DNA from: Pseudomonas karstica
GTDB lineage: Bacteria > Pseudomonadota > Gammaproteobacteria > Pseudomonadales > Pseudomonadaceae
NCBI RefSeq assembly: GCF_009707515.1
Contig: NZ_WLYI01000028.1
Span: 27,294 to 91,293, forward strand
Length of the DNA: 64,000 nt
Direction: 5' to 3'
Shown here piece by piece: positions 16,638-24,951 of this stretch. Both the position numbers and the translations under genes were made by a program. The stretch's first letter is position 1. The number at the start of each line of letters is the position of its first letter. The notes below the pieces were generated by a model. The model was given only the letters and a program-made list of their open reading frames with translations. It did no database searches and was not told the DNA's origin.

Positions 16638-17391
16638 GCAAAAAACCGGCACACGGCTTGGTATTGCTCATATCGATTGAAACAGTAAGCCACTCACTTG
16701 TTTGCTCACGTCCCTGTCAACCTGCGCACCCTACGACCTCGCCTCATGAGTACTCATAGGATGTGAGGAGTGCGGGTGATGTGAGTGATGTGACTGATCC
16801 CCCCAGAAAAAATGCTTTATTGCCGATAGAAACCGACCCAATACATGGGACAAAAAGGTAAACGGGTTGGGCAGTGTCCCGTACTCCGCAGCCCGTTGCC
16901 TTTCAGCAGGCTGGCTCTCTTGTCTTTGCGCAAACCGATGGTCAGGTCTACCGACCTCTCTCGAGCAAGGTGCCTGTTGAGCATGGGCCGCCTTGTCGTG
17001 GGGTCCGTCGCTTCGGTTGGTTCCTGAAAAAAACCGACCTTTGGAAATATTCAAACCATAACCTCACCTATCTATAGCCAAGTAAAAATTAAATCTTTCG
17101 CCTAACCGAAGTTCAAATAAACACGAGCACTTCGGCCTCTGTCAGTGGCCACTTGGATGATCGGGTTCCCCTGGGAGAGTCGCAGAGATGTAACGAAAGG
17201 CGGCTTTCCTCGAGAAACGCTATAGGGAAATTCTCAATAAAGGGGCGCGATCCACCAGCAACCCCAGCAATGCCCCCCCAGAACTCGCAAAACATTGATC
17301 AGGCGCAGGCGATCCACGAAGAATAGGCTTACATTTAAGTCACTCCGTCGCCAGAGAACGGAAGCTTGCCTGATGAGTGAGGAGCACAGTG
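16638..17391. other. 750-base stretch with no convincing gene
   Basis: Between phnX and cytochrome b561. The open frames in it are short and have no family look; a histidine-rich minus-strand frame at 16731-17054 is probably chance. A direct repeat (GATGTGAGT/GATGTGACT) lies near 16780-16795. It could hold an untranslated RNA read leftward into the hairpin at 16602-16637, but no good promoter was found. Confidence 0.5.
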
Positions 17392-17937
17392 ATGCCGTGG
17401 AAAAATTCCGATACCCGCTACAGTTCCCTATCGATTGCCCTGCACTGGCTGATGTTAGTGCTGCTGGCGGTGGTTTACGCCTGCATTGAGTTGCGCGGGC
17501 AGTTTCCCAAGGGCAGTGACGCGAGAACGTTGATCGTGCAAATGCACTACATGTTCGGCCTGACCGTGTTTGTGCTGGTCTGGTTGCGGCTGTTTGCCCG
17601 TAGCCTTGGAGCCGCGCCAAAAATCGTCCCGGCACCGCCGCAATGGCAGGCGGCGCTCGCCACACTGATGCATGTGGCGCTGTATGTGTTCATGATCGGC
17701 ATGCCGATCTTCGGTTGGCTGACGGTCAGCGCCAACGGGCAGTCAGTGATGTTCTACGGGATAGAATTGTCGCCATTGATCGCTGAAAACAAGGACCTGG
17801 CCAAGCAGATCAAAGGCTGGCATGAACTGGGGGGAACCCTCGGTTATTGGTTGATCGGGTTGCACGCCTTGGCGGGGCTCTACCACCATTACTTCATAAG
17901 GGATAACACCGTGCAGCGGATGATGCCCAAGCGCTAA
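17392..17937 (+). CDS. Cytochrome b561
   Basis: A 181-residue four-helix inner-membrane b-type cytochrome. Candidate haem histidines are in SIALHWLM (residue 19 region), QMHYMFG, LMHVALYVFMIG and IGLHALAGLYHHYF. The ATG at 17392 is preferred because GAGGAG (17379-17384) is 7 bases upstream; an in-frame start at 17377 would include that ribosome site. It probably moves electrons from quinol to a periplasmic or soluble acceptor. It is a paralogue of the gene at 8185 but stands alone. Its stop overlaps that of the convergent desulfhydrase gene. Confidence 0.87.
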   Translation: MPWKNSDTRYSSLSIALHWLMLVLLAVVYACIELRGQFPKGSDARTLIVQMHYMFGLTVFVLVWLRLFARSLGAAPKIVPAPPQWQAALATLMHVALYVFMIGMPIFGWLTVSANGQSVMFYGIELSPLIAENKDLAKQIKGWHELGGTLGYWLIGLHALAGLYHHYFIRDNTVQRMMPKR

Positions 17938-18830
17938 TCCGCAAACCCCCGACGTCCCTGCAAACCTCCGGAGTGAAGGAAGATCAGGCGAGTGCCTGGC
18001 GCGAAACGTCCGGCCTTGATCTGCTCCTTCAAGGCCAGTAACGCCTTGCCGGTGTAAAGCGGTTCCAGGGGCATGTTGCAGGAGCGCTGCGTAGCGTCGA
18101 TAAATGCCAGCAACTGCGGATCAACCTTGGCAAATCCACCCCGGCTGGCATCGATCAGCTCATACCCATTTTGTACGATCCCGCGCACAGACTGCGCGAC
18201 ACCATGGTCATCCGGCACGGCCAGCGCGCCATACACCCGATGCACGCCCGCCTCGGCCAACACCAGCCCCGCCAGGGTAGTGCCCGTGCCCACTGCCAGC
18301 CACCAAGCGTCATAGCCTTGCCAACCCAGGCTGCCCAACTGTTCCCGTGCCTGATCCACAAGTGGCTTGCAACCTGCCGCACCCAACAAGCCACTGCCAC
18401 CCTCGGGCACCGGATGAAGGTGTGGATACTGTGCTTGCCAGGGCAACCAGAAACCGGGCTCATTGCGCGCCCGATAGCCGCCGTAACCCAGCCAATGCAG
18501 TTGCATGCCGAAGGCTTCAAGGTCGAGGACGGTGGGAGTTTCTTGCCGATGGCCACGCAGCAGGCCAACGGTTAAGAAACCGAAGCGTTTCCCGGCGGCG
18601 GCCAAAGCGTGCAGATGATTGGAGTAAGCCCCACCCAGGCTGATGATGCCGGTGGCGCCGACTTGTCGGGCTTGTGCCAGGTGTGCAGTCAGCTTGAACC
18701 ACTTGTTGCCCGAGATCAGCGGATCGATACGATCCAGGCGCAGCACCGCGACCTCGACATGGGCCTCGGAGAGCCAATCCAAGTACAGGGGTTCAAGGGG
18801 AGCGTGGGGAAGCCAGTCGAAGGGACCCAT
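17934..18830 (-). CDS. PLP-dependent D-cysteine desulfhydrase / ACC deaminase family protein
   Basis: A 298-residue fold-type II PLP enzyme. The PLP lysine is K43 in LISGNKWFKL, and the phosphate-binding loop includes AVGTGTTLAGL. It belongs to the family that holds D-cysteine desulfhydrase and 1-aminocyclopropane-1-carboxylate deaminase. It is shorter than typical ACC deaminases (about 338), which favours the desulfhydrase-like branch. Substrate cannot be assigned by reading alone. It stands alone on the minus strand, 56 bases downstream of fadH. Confidence 0.78.
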   Translation of the reverse strand: MGPFDWLPHAPLEPLYLDWLSEAHVEVAVLRLDRIDPLISGNKWFKLTAHLAQARQVGATGIISLGGAYSNHLHALAAAGKRFGFLTVGLLRGHRQETPTVLDLEAFGMQLHWLGYGGYRARNEPGFWLPWQAQYPHLHPVPEGGSGLLGAAGCKPLVDQAREQLGSLGWQGYDAWWLAVGTGTTLAGLVLAEAGVHRVYGALAVPDDHGVAQSVRGIVQNGYELIDASRGGFAKVDPQLLAFIDATQRSCNMPLEPLYTGKALLALKEQIKAGRFAPGTRLIFLHSGGLQGRRGFAD

Positions 18831-18847
18831 GAAGGCGGATCTGCATG

Positions 18848-18877
18848 AAAAAAGAGGCGGTAGTCTAACCCGCCCCT
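18848..18877 (-). terminator. Terminator downstream of fadH
   Basis: On the minus strand GGGGCGG pairs with CCGCCTC (one G.T pair), followed by six T. It lies between the fadH stop and the desulfhydrase start. Confidence 0.6.
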
Positions 18878-18886
18878 TCCTGGTAC

Positions 18887-20926
18887 TTACAGCTCGGCCG
18901 CCAGGCGTGACCCTTGGTTGATGGCGCGCTTGGCATCCAGCTCAGCCGCCACATCGGCACCGCCGATCAAGTGCACACTTTGCCCCGCGGCAACCAAGCC
19001 ATCCTGCAACTCCCGTAGTGGGTCCTGACCGGCGCAGATCACGATGTTGTCCACCGCCAGCACCTGAGGTTCGCCCTGCGCGCCGATGCGGATGTGCAAG
19101 CCTTCATCGTCGACCTTCAGGTACTCGACACTGTTAAGCATCTGCACCTGCTTGTTCTTCAAGCCGGCACGGTGAATCCAGCCAGTGGTCTTGCCCAGGC
19201 CATCACCGACCTTGGAAGACTTGCGCTGCAACAGGAACACCTGCCGTGCCGGTGCATGCGGCTCGGCCGTGATACCCGCCACGCCACCGCGCGCCTGTAG
19301 ATGGGTGTCGATGCCCCACTCTTTCCAGAACGCCTCGCGGTCCAGGCTGGTGGACACGCCTTGATGCACCAGGAACTCCGAGACGTCAAACCCAATACCT
19401 CCGGCCCCGATTACCGCGACGCTTTTGCCCACGGGTTTACGCCCCAGGATCACGTCCAGGTAGCTCAACACCTTGGCGTTCCCGATACCCGGAATCGCCG
19501 GTGTACGCGGGGCAATACCGGTGGCCAGAATGACCTCGTCGTAACCGCCGGCCACCAGTTGTTGCACGTCGACCCGCGTATTGAGGCACAGCTCGACATG
19601 GGTGGTCTGCAACTTGCGCTTGAAGTAGCGCAGGGTTTCGAAAAACTCTTCCTTGCCAGGTACGCGCTTGGCGATGTTGAACTGGCCACCGATCTCGCTG
19701 GCGGAATCGAACAGGGTCACTTGATGACCGCGCTCGGCTGCGACGGTAGCGGCTGCCAAACCCGCTGGACCGGCACCGACAACGGCGATCTTCTTGATCT
19801 GCTTGACCGGGAGATAGTTGAGCTCGGTTTCGTGGCACGCCCGGGGGTTAACCAGGCAAGTGGTCAACTTGCCGCCGAAGGTGTGGTCCAGGCAGGCCTG
19901 GTTGCAGCCAATACAGGTATTGATTTCGTCGGCGCGGCCTTCTGCGGCCTTGTTGACGAAGTCCGGGTCAGCCAGGAACGGCCGGGCCATGGAAACCATG
20001 TCGGCATCGCCTTCAGCCAGTAACTGCTCGGCGATGTCCGGGGTATTGATCCGGTTGGTGGTGATCAGGGGGATGTTCACCGAACCGCGCAACTTGGCCG
20101 TCACTTTGCTGAATGCCGCCCGGGGCACCTTGGTGGCGATGGTCGGGATCCGCGCTTCGTGCCAGCCGATGCCCGTGTTGATGAGGGTCGCACCGGCCTG
20201 TTCGATGGCCTTGGCCAACTGGACTACTTCTTCCCAGGTGCTACCGCCTTCCACCAGATCGAGCATCGACAGACGGAAGATGATGATGAAATTGGGGCCT
20301 ACCGCTTCACGCACTCGACGGACGATTTCCACTGGCAGGCGCATGCGGTTTTCATAACTGCCACCCCAGCGGTCGGTGCGGTGGTTAGTGTGGGCTGCGA
20401 GGAACTGGTTGATGAAGTACCCCTCCGAACCCATGATTTCCACACCATCGTATTCGGCAACCTGGGCCAGTATCGAGCACGTGACAAAATCGCTGATCTG
20501 CTTTTCGATGCCCGCTTCATCCAGCTCCTTGGGTTTGAACGGGTTGATCGGCGCCTGGATCGCGCTCGGCGCCACCTGCTTGGGGCTGTAGGCATAACGG
20601 CCGGCGTGGAGAATCTGCATGCAGATCTTGCCGCCCGCCTCGTGCACGGCGCGGGTGACGATCTTGTGTTTCTGCGCCTCCTCCTCAGTCGTCAGTTTGG
20701 CCGCACCGGCATACACCCCACCTTCATCGTTCGGGCCAATGCCACCGGTGACCATCAAGCCCACGCCGCCCCGGGCGCGCTCGGCAAAGTAAGCCGCCAT
20801 ACGCTCGAAACCGCCGGGTTTCTCTTCAAGGCCTGTGTGCATGGAACCCATCAGGGTACGGTTACGCAAGGTGGTGAAACCCAGGTCCAACGGGGCCAGC
20901 AGGTGCGGGTAGGCAGCAGCGGTCAT
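18887..20926 (-). CDS. fadH: NADPH-dependent 2,4-dienoyl-CoA reductase
   Basis: A 679-residue iron-sulphur flavoenzyme that reduces 2,4-dienoyl-CoA during beta-oxidation of unsaturated fatty acids. Residues 1-330 are the FMN-binding old-yellow-enzyme barrel. The 4Fe-4S cysteines are C338, C341, C345 and C357 (CIGCNQAC then CLVNP). An FAD/NADPH domain starts near residue 375 (AVVGAGPAGLAAA) with a second dinucleotide motif, AVIGAGGIGFD. The ATG at 20926 has GGAG 8 bases upstream. Length and domain order match the E. coli enzyme. Confidence 0.93.
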   Translation of the reverse strand: MTAAAYPHLLAPLDLGFTTLRNRTLMGSMHTGLEEKPGGFERMAAYFAERARGGVGLMVTGGIGPNDEGGVYAGAAKLTTEEEAQKHKIVTRAVHEAGGKICMQILHAGRYAYSPKQVAPSAIQAPINPFKPKELDEAGIEKQISDFVTCSILAQVAEYDGVEIMGSEGYFINQFLAAHTNHRTDRWGGSYENRMRLPVEIVRRVREAVGPNFIIIFRLSMLDLVEGGSTWEEVVQLAKAIEQAGATLINTGIGWHEARIPTIATKVPRAAFSKVTAKLRGSVNIPLITTNRINTPDIAEQLLAEGDADMVSMARPFLADPDFVNKAAEGRADEINTCIGCNQACLDHTFGGKLTTCLVNPRACHETELNYLPVKQIKKIAVVGAGPAGLAAATVAAERGHQVTLFDSASEIGGQFNIAKRVPGKEEFFETLRYFKRKLQTTHVELCLNTRVDVQQLVAGGYDEVILATGIAPRTPAIPGIGNAKVLSYLDVILGRKPVGKSVAVIGAGGIGFDVSEFLVHQGVSTSLDREAFWKEWGIDTHLQARGGVAGITAEPHAPARQVFLLQRKSSKVGDGLGKTTGWIHRAGLKNKQVQMLNSVEYLKVDDEGLHIRIGAQGEPQVLAVDNIVICAGQDPLRELQDGLVAAGQSVHLIGGADVAAELDAKRAINQGSRLAAEL

Positions 20927-21137
20927 GGTACAGCTCCACAACGGATCATCACGGGACGTGGGAAGCTCGAGCGACCTCCCATCGGTTTATGCTTCACAGA
21001 CTAAGAGCCTGCCTCTTACCGCTCAATGACTGAAACTGACAAGTTATTGATCCAAATGTGCAGCAGCCCTTGGCAATGGCGTTCATGGGCCCTACCCTAG
21101 ATGGCGAACCCTGCTTCTGGTCCGTTGTCTTTTGCTC

Positions 21138-22268
21138 ATGCGTAAACTTCTTGCTTTGACCCTCACCATGGCCCTGGTCGCCGCCATTTCCGCCTATCTG
21201 GTCTGGACCCAGGAGCGCCCCGTGGGGCATTACCTGTCGGACCTGCGGATCAACCTCGCGGTAGACGAAGGCACACCTGCCGATCGCGGCAACTTGCTGG
21301 GCATCCAGCCAGAGCTGTTTCCCGCCGACTACCAGAGCCTGGAACGCCTGCACCTGAAACTTGCAGCCTACCTGCAAAAGGCCCGGGAGCAGGGCTTGCT
21401 CAACGATAAGACCATCGTGGTGCTGCCGGAGCATATCGGGACCTGGCTGATGGTCCGTGGCGAAAAGAACGAGCTATATCAGGCCACCAGCCTGAAAGAA
21501 GCGATGAACTGGCTGTCAGCCAGTAACCCATTGCTGTTCCTGCGGGCACTGATCAGTGCCCAGGGCAACAACCGCATGGACGACGCTCATCTGCGCATGA
21601 AGGCACCGGCCATGGCCCGGGACTATCAGATTCTGTTCGGCGGCCTGGCCAAGGAATTCGACATTACCCTGGTAGCGGGCTCCATCACCCTGCCCAATCC
21701 CAGCGTCAACCAAGGCCAATTGCAAGTCGGCCACGGCCCGCTGTACAACACCAGCCTGGTGTTCGGCCATGACGGGATCCCGCTGGGCCAGCCACAACGC
21801 CAGCTCTACCCGATCTTCGATGAACGGGGCTTTATCGAACCGGGCGATGAAAACGCAATCCGCGTGATCGACACCCCGGCCGGGCGCCTGGGCATCCTGA
21901 TCGGCAGCGACAGTTGGTACCCGGACAACTACCGCAAGCTCAACGAACAAGGCGCGCAACTGGTGGCGGTACCCGCGTTCGTCGTTGGCCGCGACACCTG
22001 GGACAAACCGTGGCGCGGCTTCAAAAGCGTTTCGACACCGCCGGAAATCAGCCTCAAGCCTGAAGAACTCAGCGAAGGCGAAGCCTGGCACCGCCTGACC
22101 CTGATCAGCCAGCAGCCCATCAGCCAGGCCCGCGCCGGCATGAGCGTGTTCCTGCGCGGGCAGTTTTTCGACCAAGGCAGCAGCGGCCAGAGCTTTGTCA
22201 GCAGCACCGGCCAACTGTTCCCCGACGGCGATGCCCGTGGCGCGCGCATGCTGAATATCTGGCTGTAG
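21138..22268 (+). CDS. Carbon-nitrogen hydrolase (nitrilase) family protein lacking the catalytic Cys
   Basis: A 376-residue protein with an N-terminal membrane anchor or signal segment (residues 4-22) and a nitrilase-superfamily domain. The expected catalytic glutamate is seen in VLPEHIG. The nucleophile region normally reads I-C-x-D; here it is GILIGSDSWYP, so the cysteine position is glycine. Hydrolase activity by the classic E-K-C triad is therefore doubtful. It is followed after 3 bases by an AraC regulator, forming an operon. The ATG at 21138 gives the best signal segment. Confidence 0.75.
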   Translation: MRKLLALTLTMALVAAISAYLVWTQERPVGHYLSDLRINLAVDEGTPADRGNLLGIQPELFPADYQSLERLHLKLAAYLQKAREQGLLNDKTIVVLPEHIGTWLMVRGEKNELYQATSLKEAMNWLSASNPLLFLRALISAQGNNRMDDAHLRMKAPAMARDYQILFGGLAKEFDITLVAGSITLPNPSVNQGQLQVGHGPLYNTSLVFGHDGIPLGQPQRQLYPIFDERGFIEPGDENAIRVIDTPAGRLGILIGSDSWYPDNYRKLNEQGAQLVAVPAFVVGRDTWDKPWRGFKSVSTPPEISLKPEELSEGEAWHRLTLISQQPISQARAGMSVFLRGQFFDQGSSGQSFVSSTGQLFPDGDARGARMLNIWL

Positions 22269-22271
22269 ACC

Positions 22272-23312
22272 ATGAAACCTGCGCCGATGCGTCTGGGTGA
22301 TCTGTCGGTGGGTTTCGTTCACACTCTGGCCGACGCCATCCTCAGCCATGGCCTGGACCCGCAACCGCTGCTGCTGCAATACGGCCTGGACCCGGCACGG
22401 CTCGGCGCGGCCGGCGCCCGCCTCTCGATCCCCCGTTATATGCGCCTGGGTCACGCTGCCATTCAACTGACCGGGGATCCGGGCCTGGGCCTACGCATGG
22501 GCCAGCTCAGTCGCTTGAGTCAGGCCGGGCTTGCCGGTGTCACGGCCGCCCAGGCTCCCACGGTGCGAGAAGCCGCACGCACGCTGACGCGCTTCGAGGC
22601 GCTGTACGGTTCGAACTATCGCGGCCAATCGAGCTTTCATGAAGACGCCGAAGGCGCCTGGCTGCGCTTCTATTCGATCAGCCCCTACAACGCTTACAAC
22701 CGCTTCGTGGTGGACTCGATCATCGCCGGTTGGCTACGCCAACTGTCAAGCCTGAGCGGGCAACCGATCCAGGCTGAACGCATCGAAATTGAATTCGCCG
22801 CACCCGACTACAGCGAACGCTACAGTATGCTGGGAGATTCTCCGATCCAGTTTGACGCCGAGTCCAATCAGTTACGCCTCAGCCAGAACACCCTGGCCCT
22901 GCGTAATCCAGAACATTGCCCCAGTACTTGGCAATGGTTGTTGCAGCTGTGTGAAAGAGAGTTGGAGCAGTTGACTCGCACCCGCAGTCTGCGCGAGCGC
23001 ATCACCCGCTTGCTCGGGCCGATGCTCAACGGTGGCCGGGAACCCGACCTGGAGGAAGTGGCGGCACGCTTGAAGCTGCCAACCTGGACCTTGCGTCGCA
23101 AACTGGCGGAAGAAGGCACCCAGTTTCGCGAGATTCTCAACGATACCCGCCGCGACCTGGCCATGACCTACATTCGTGACACTGAACTGGCGTTTGGCGA
23201 AATCGCTTATTTGCTGGGTTTTGCCTCAGCACAAGCCTTTCAACGGGCTTTCAAACGGTGGAACAGCCAGACCCCAGGGGAATTTCGCCGCAGTCAGCGG
23301 CATTCCACCTGA
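22272..23312 (+). CDS. AraC-family transcriptional regulator
   Basis: A 346-residue regulator. The N-terminal two-thirds is the arabinose-binding-like ligand domain found in the OruR/ArgR-like branch (begins DLSVGFVHTLADAILSHGLDP). The C-terminal AraC helix-turn-helix pair spans about residues 245-340 (DLEEVAARLKLPTWTLRRKL and FGEIAYLLGFASAQAFQRAFKRW). It starts 3 bases after the nitrilase-like gene and is likely co-transcribed with it. The effector is unknown. Confidence 0.88.
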   Translation: MKPAPMRLGDLSVGFVHTLADAILSHGLDPQPLLLQYGLDPARLGAAGARLSIPRYMRLGHAAIQLTGDPGLGLRMGQLSRLSQAGLAGVTAAQAPTVREAARTLTRFEALYGSNYRGQSSFHEDAEGAWLRFYSISPYNAYNRFVVDSIIAGWLRQLSSLSGQPIQAERIEIEFAAPDYSERYSMLGDSPIQFDAESNQLRLSQNTLALRNPEHCPSTWQWLLQLCERELEQLTRTRSLRERITRLLGPMLNGGREPDLEEVAARLKLPTWTLRRKLAEEGTQFREILNDTRRDLAMTYIRDTELAFGEIAYLLGFASAQAFQRAFKRWNSQTPGEFRRSQRHST

Positions 23313-23320
23313 CGCCTGCC

Positions 23321-23407
23321 TTACAGCTCTGTCGCATCATCGGCCGGGTCCAGCGGGTCCCATTCAAAAGCCTGGTATTCCAGCAGCTCTTCCTGATAAT
23401 CGTCCAT
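23321..23407 (-). CDS. Conserved 28-residue acidic peptide
   Basis: A tiny frame starting MDDYQEELLEYQAFEWD and ending DATEL. AAGGAG sits 7 bases before the ATG at 23407, a near-perfect ribosome site that strongly supports translation. The product is very acidic with no membrane segment. I recall similar small peptides annotated in other pseudomonads but no known function. Longer in-frame starts upstream (to 23515) lack a ribosome site and contain the Shine-Dalgarno itself. Confidence 0.65.
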   Translation of the reverse strand: MDDYQEELLEYQAFEWDPLDPADDATEL

Positions 23408-23533
23408 TGTTGACTCCTTGTTTAAAGAAAGGCGGTTGCTTAATGACCAGCACAACCAGCCTAAAGTGCCGTCATGACGAAAAAATGTCCGGAGCATGAC
23501 GTTCCTGCACTTCAAGATTAAACGTAGCAGCGT

Positions 23534-23761
23534 TTGGTGGATTTAACAGGGCGCGTCACGAATGCAAGTGCAATCAAATACCAAATTTCATTAGGCACCT
23601 GGGAAGCCTTGCGTGCGTTCTTCGGGGTGGACCGGCATTTCATCGCCCTCGCCGCCTTGAAAGCCTTGGCCGATGACGGCGCGATCAGCCGCAGTCGCGT
23701 CAGCGAGGCCATTGGCCGCTACGGGATCGACGTCGACAAGTCGAATCCCGTCACCCTCTGA
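23534..23761 (+). CDS. Small hypothetical protein, helical
   Basis: A 75-residue frame read from GTG at 23534. The C-terminal two-thirds (SLGTWEALRAFFGVDRHFIALAALKALADDGAISRSRV) looks like a compact helical or winged-helix fold and has coding-like composition. No convincing Shine-Dalgarno precedes the GTG, so the start is uncertain. Function unknown. It ends one base from the convergent lipoprotein gene. Confidence 0.55.
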   Translation: MVDLTGRVTNASAIKYQISLGTWEALRAFFGVDRHFIALAALKALADDGAISRSRVSEAIGRYGIDVDKSNPVTL

Positions 23762-23762
23762 C

Positions 23763-24575
23763 TTACTGCGCCGGAGTCGGCAGTGGCGCAATTTCCTCTG
23801 TCGGCGCTGGCAACGTCGGCGTGGTTTCAACAGGGGGCGCTGGCGTAGGTGTTTCCTGCGGCATAATTGGCTCGGCTTGGGGTGGCGGCGCGACCGGCTG
23901 CGACACCGCTGGTTCGACCGCTGGAGCGGTCGGGGCCACCGGAGCCTCTTTGGGCAGCTCGACCGCATCGGCCGCGGGTGCAGCCTTAGGCTCCGGAATC
24001 CCCAGGTCGGTCTTGGGCTTCTCGGGGATGCTTTCGGCTTTTTTCACTTCCTGGGGCAGGAAAACGTCCACCAAGGAGAAGTAACGGTTATAGAATTTCG
24101 GCGCGGTCACCGTCTCGCTGGCCACCTTGACCATCGAGTCATCGGTGGAACCGATCGGCATCGACACCGAACCCAATACTCCCACCCCCAGGCTCGCCGA
24201 ATTATTGACCTTCTTCAGCGCATAGCGATCCTGCAAGGCGTTGGCAAACATCGTCGAGTGGTGATCGGCGCTACCATTGTCGGCACAGACCACATTGAAG
24301 CTGATCTGCAGATGGGTCTCACCCGTTTGCTGGAAACTCTTGTTGCCGCTCACCAGCTTCGGATCGCTACTGGTAATGATGTAGCCCTGGCTCAGCAAAG
24401 CACGCCTGGCCGCCTCACAGGCGGCGATATCACTGACCGGATAGTCACGTGAAAAAGTGCCGGAGTCGTCGAAATTTTCATGCTCATAGATAGCGGTCTT
24501 GGGTGACGAGCAACCCGCAGCGCCCGCCAGAACCAGCGCCAATCCAAGGCCACGCAAGTGAAATGATGTCGACAT
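23763..24575 (-). CDS. DUF2242-like outer-membrane lipoprotein
   Basis: A 270-residue lipoprotein. The signal peptide ends in the lipobox LAGAAGC with the lipidated cysteine at 22. Residues about 30-180 form a globular domain (FDDSGTFSRDYPVSDIAACEAARRALL) resembling DUF2242. Residues about 185-270 are a low-complexity Pro/Ala/Glu/Thr tail, likely an extended periplasmic linker. The product is probably membrane-tethered; function unknown. There is no operon partner: the next gene downstream is convergent. Confidence 0.78.
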   Translation of the reverse strand: MSTSFHLRGLGLALVLAGAAGCSSPKTAIYEHENFDDSGTFSRDYPVSDIAACEAARRALLSQGYIITSSDPKLVSGNKSFQQTGETHLQISFNVVCADNGSADHHSTMFANALQDRYALKKVNNSASLGVGVLGSVSMPIGSTDDSMVKVASETVTAPKFYNRYFSLVDVFLPQEVKKAESIPEKPKTDLGIPEPKAAPAADAVELPKEAPVAPTAPAVEPAVSQPVAPPPQAEPIMPQETPTPAPPVETTPTLPAPTEEIAPLPTPAQ

Positions 24576-24951
24576 TAAAAATCCAGAGGAAAACGATCAG
24601 GGCGGTATTGTGCAACAGAACCGAGTTCTGGCGCGCGGATTCCTGTCGGTAAAACACCGTGACCTACTGGACGGCGTCTGCCGGAAAAAACCGGGCACAC
24701 ATAGAGTCGATAGCACTTGAAAGATTCGAAATCTTAGCCTGTTTTTCTGTCCCGCGCAGCCCTCTCCCCCTGCCACCTTGCCTGGCTTGGGATGCCGCAT
24801 GTTGTTGCAGTTTCATTCACATAGGCCGTCGCTTTATGGGTACTACTCACGCTGTTTGCAACGTACCGACGAAACACATTCGCTAAATACGACAGGCAAA
24901 AAAAACCCCGGATTTCAGGCCGGGGTCTTTTTATTCAGGCGACTGGCAACA
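24576..24951. other. Intergenic region between the lipoprotein and ppiD genes
   Basis: Both flanking genes are on the minus strand. It holds the promoter region of the lipoprotein gene and, at its right end, the ppiD terminator (24898-24933). No convincing gene is seen. Confidence 0.6.
24898..24933 (-). terminator. ppiD terminator
   Basis: CCCCGG (24906-24911) pairs with CCGGGG (24920-24925), flanked by eight A on one side and TCTTTTT on the other, so it can stop transcription from either direction. Confidence 0.82.

Noticed and set aside
16731..17054. 107-codon histidine-rich frame on the minus strand
   Set aside because: No ribosome site, skewed composition and no family look; kept only as part of the gene-less interval.
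23534..23761. Pairing of the 75-residue protein with the 28-residue peptide as a toxin-antitoxin module
   Set aside because: The two genes are divergent and separated by 126 bases, and neither resembles a known toxin or antitoxin.
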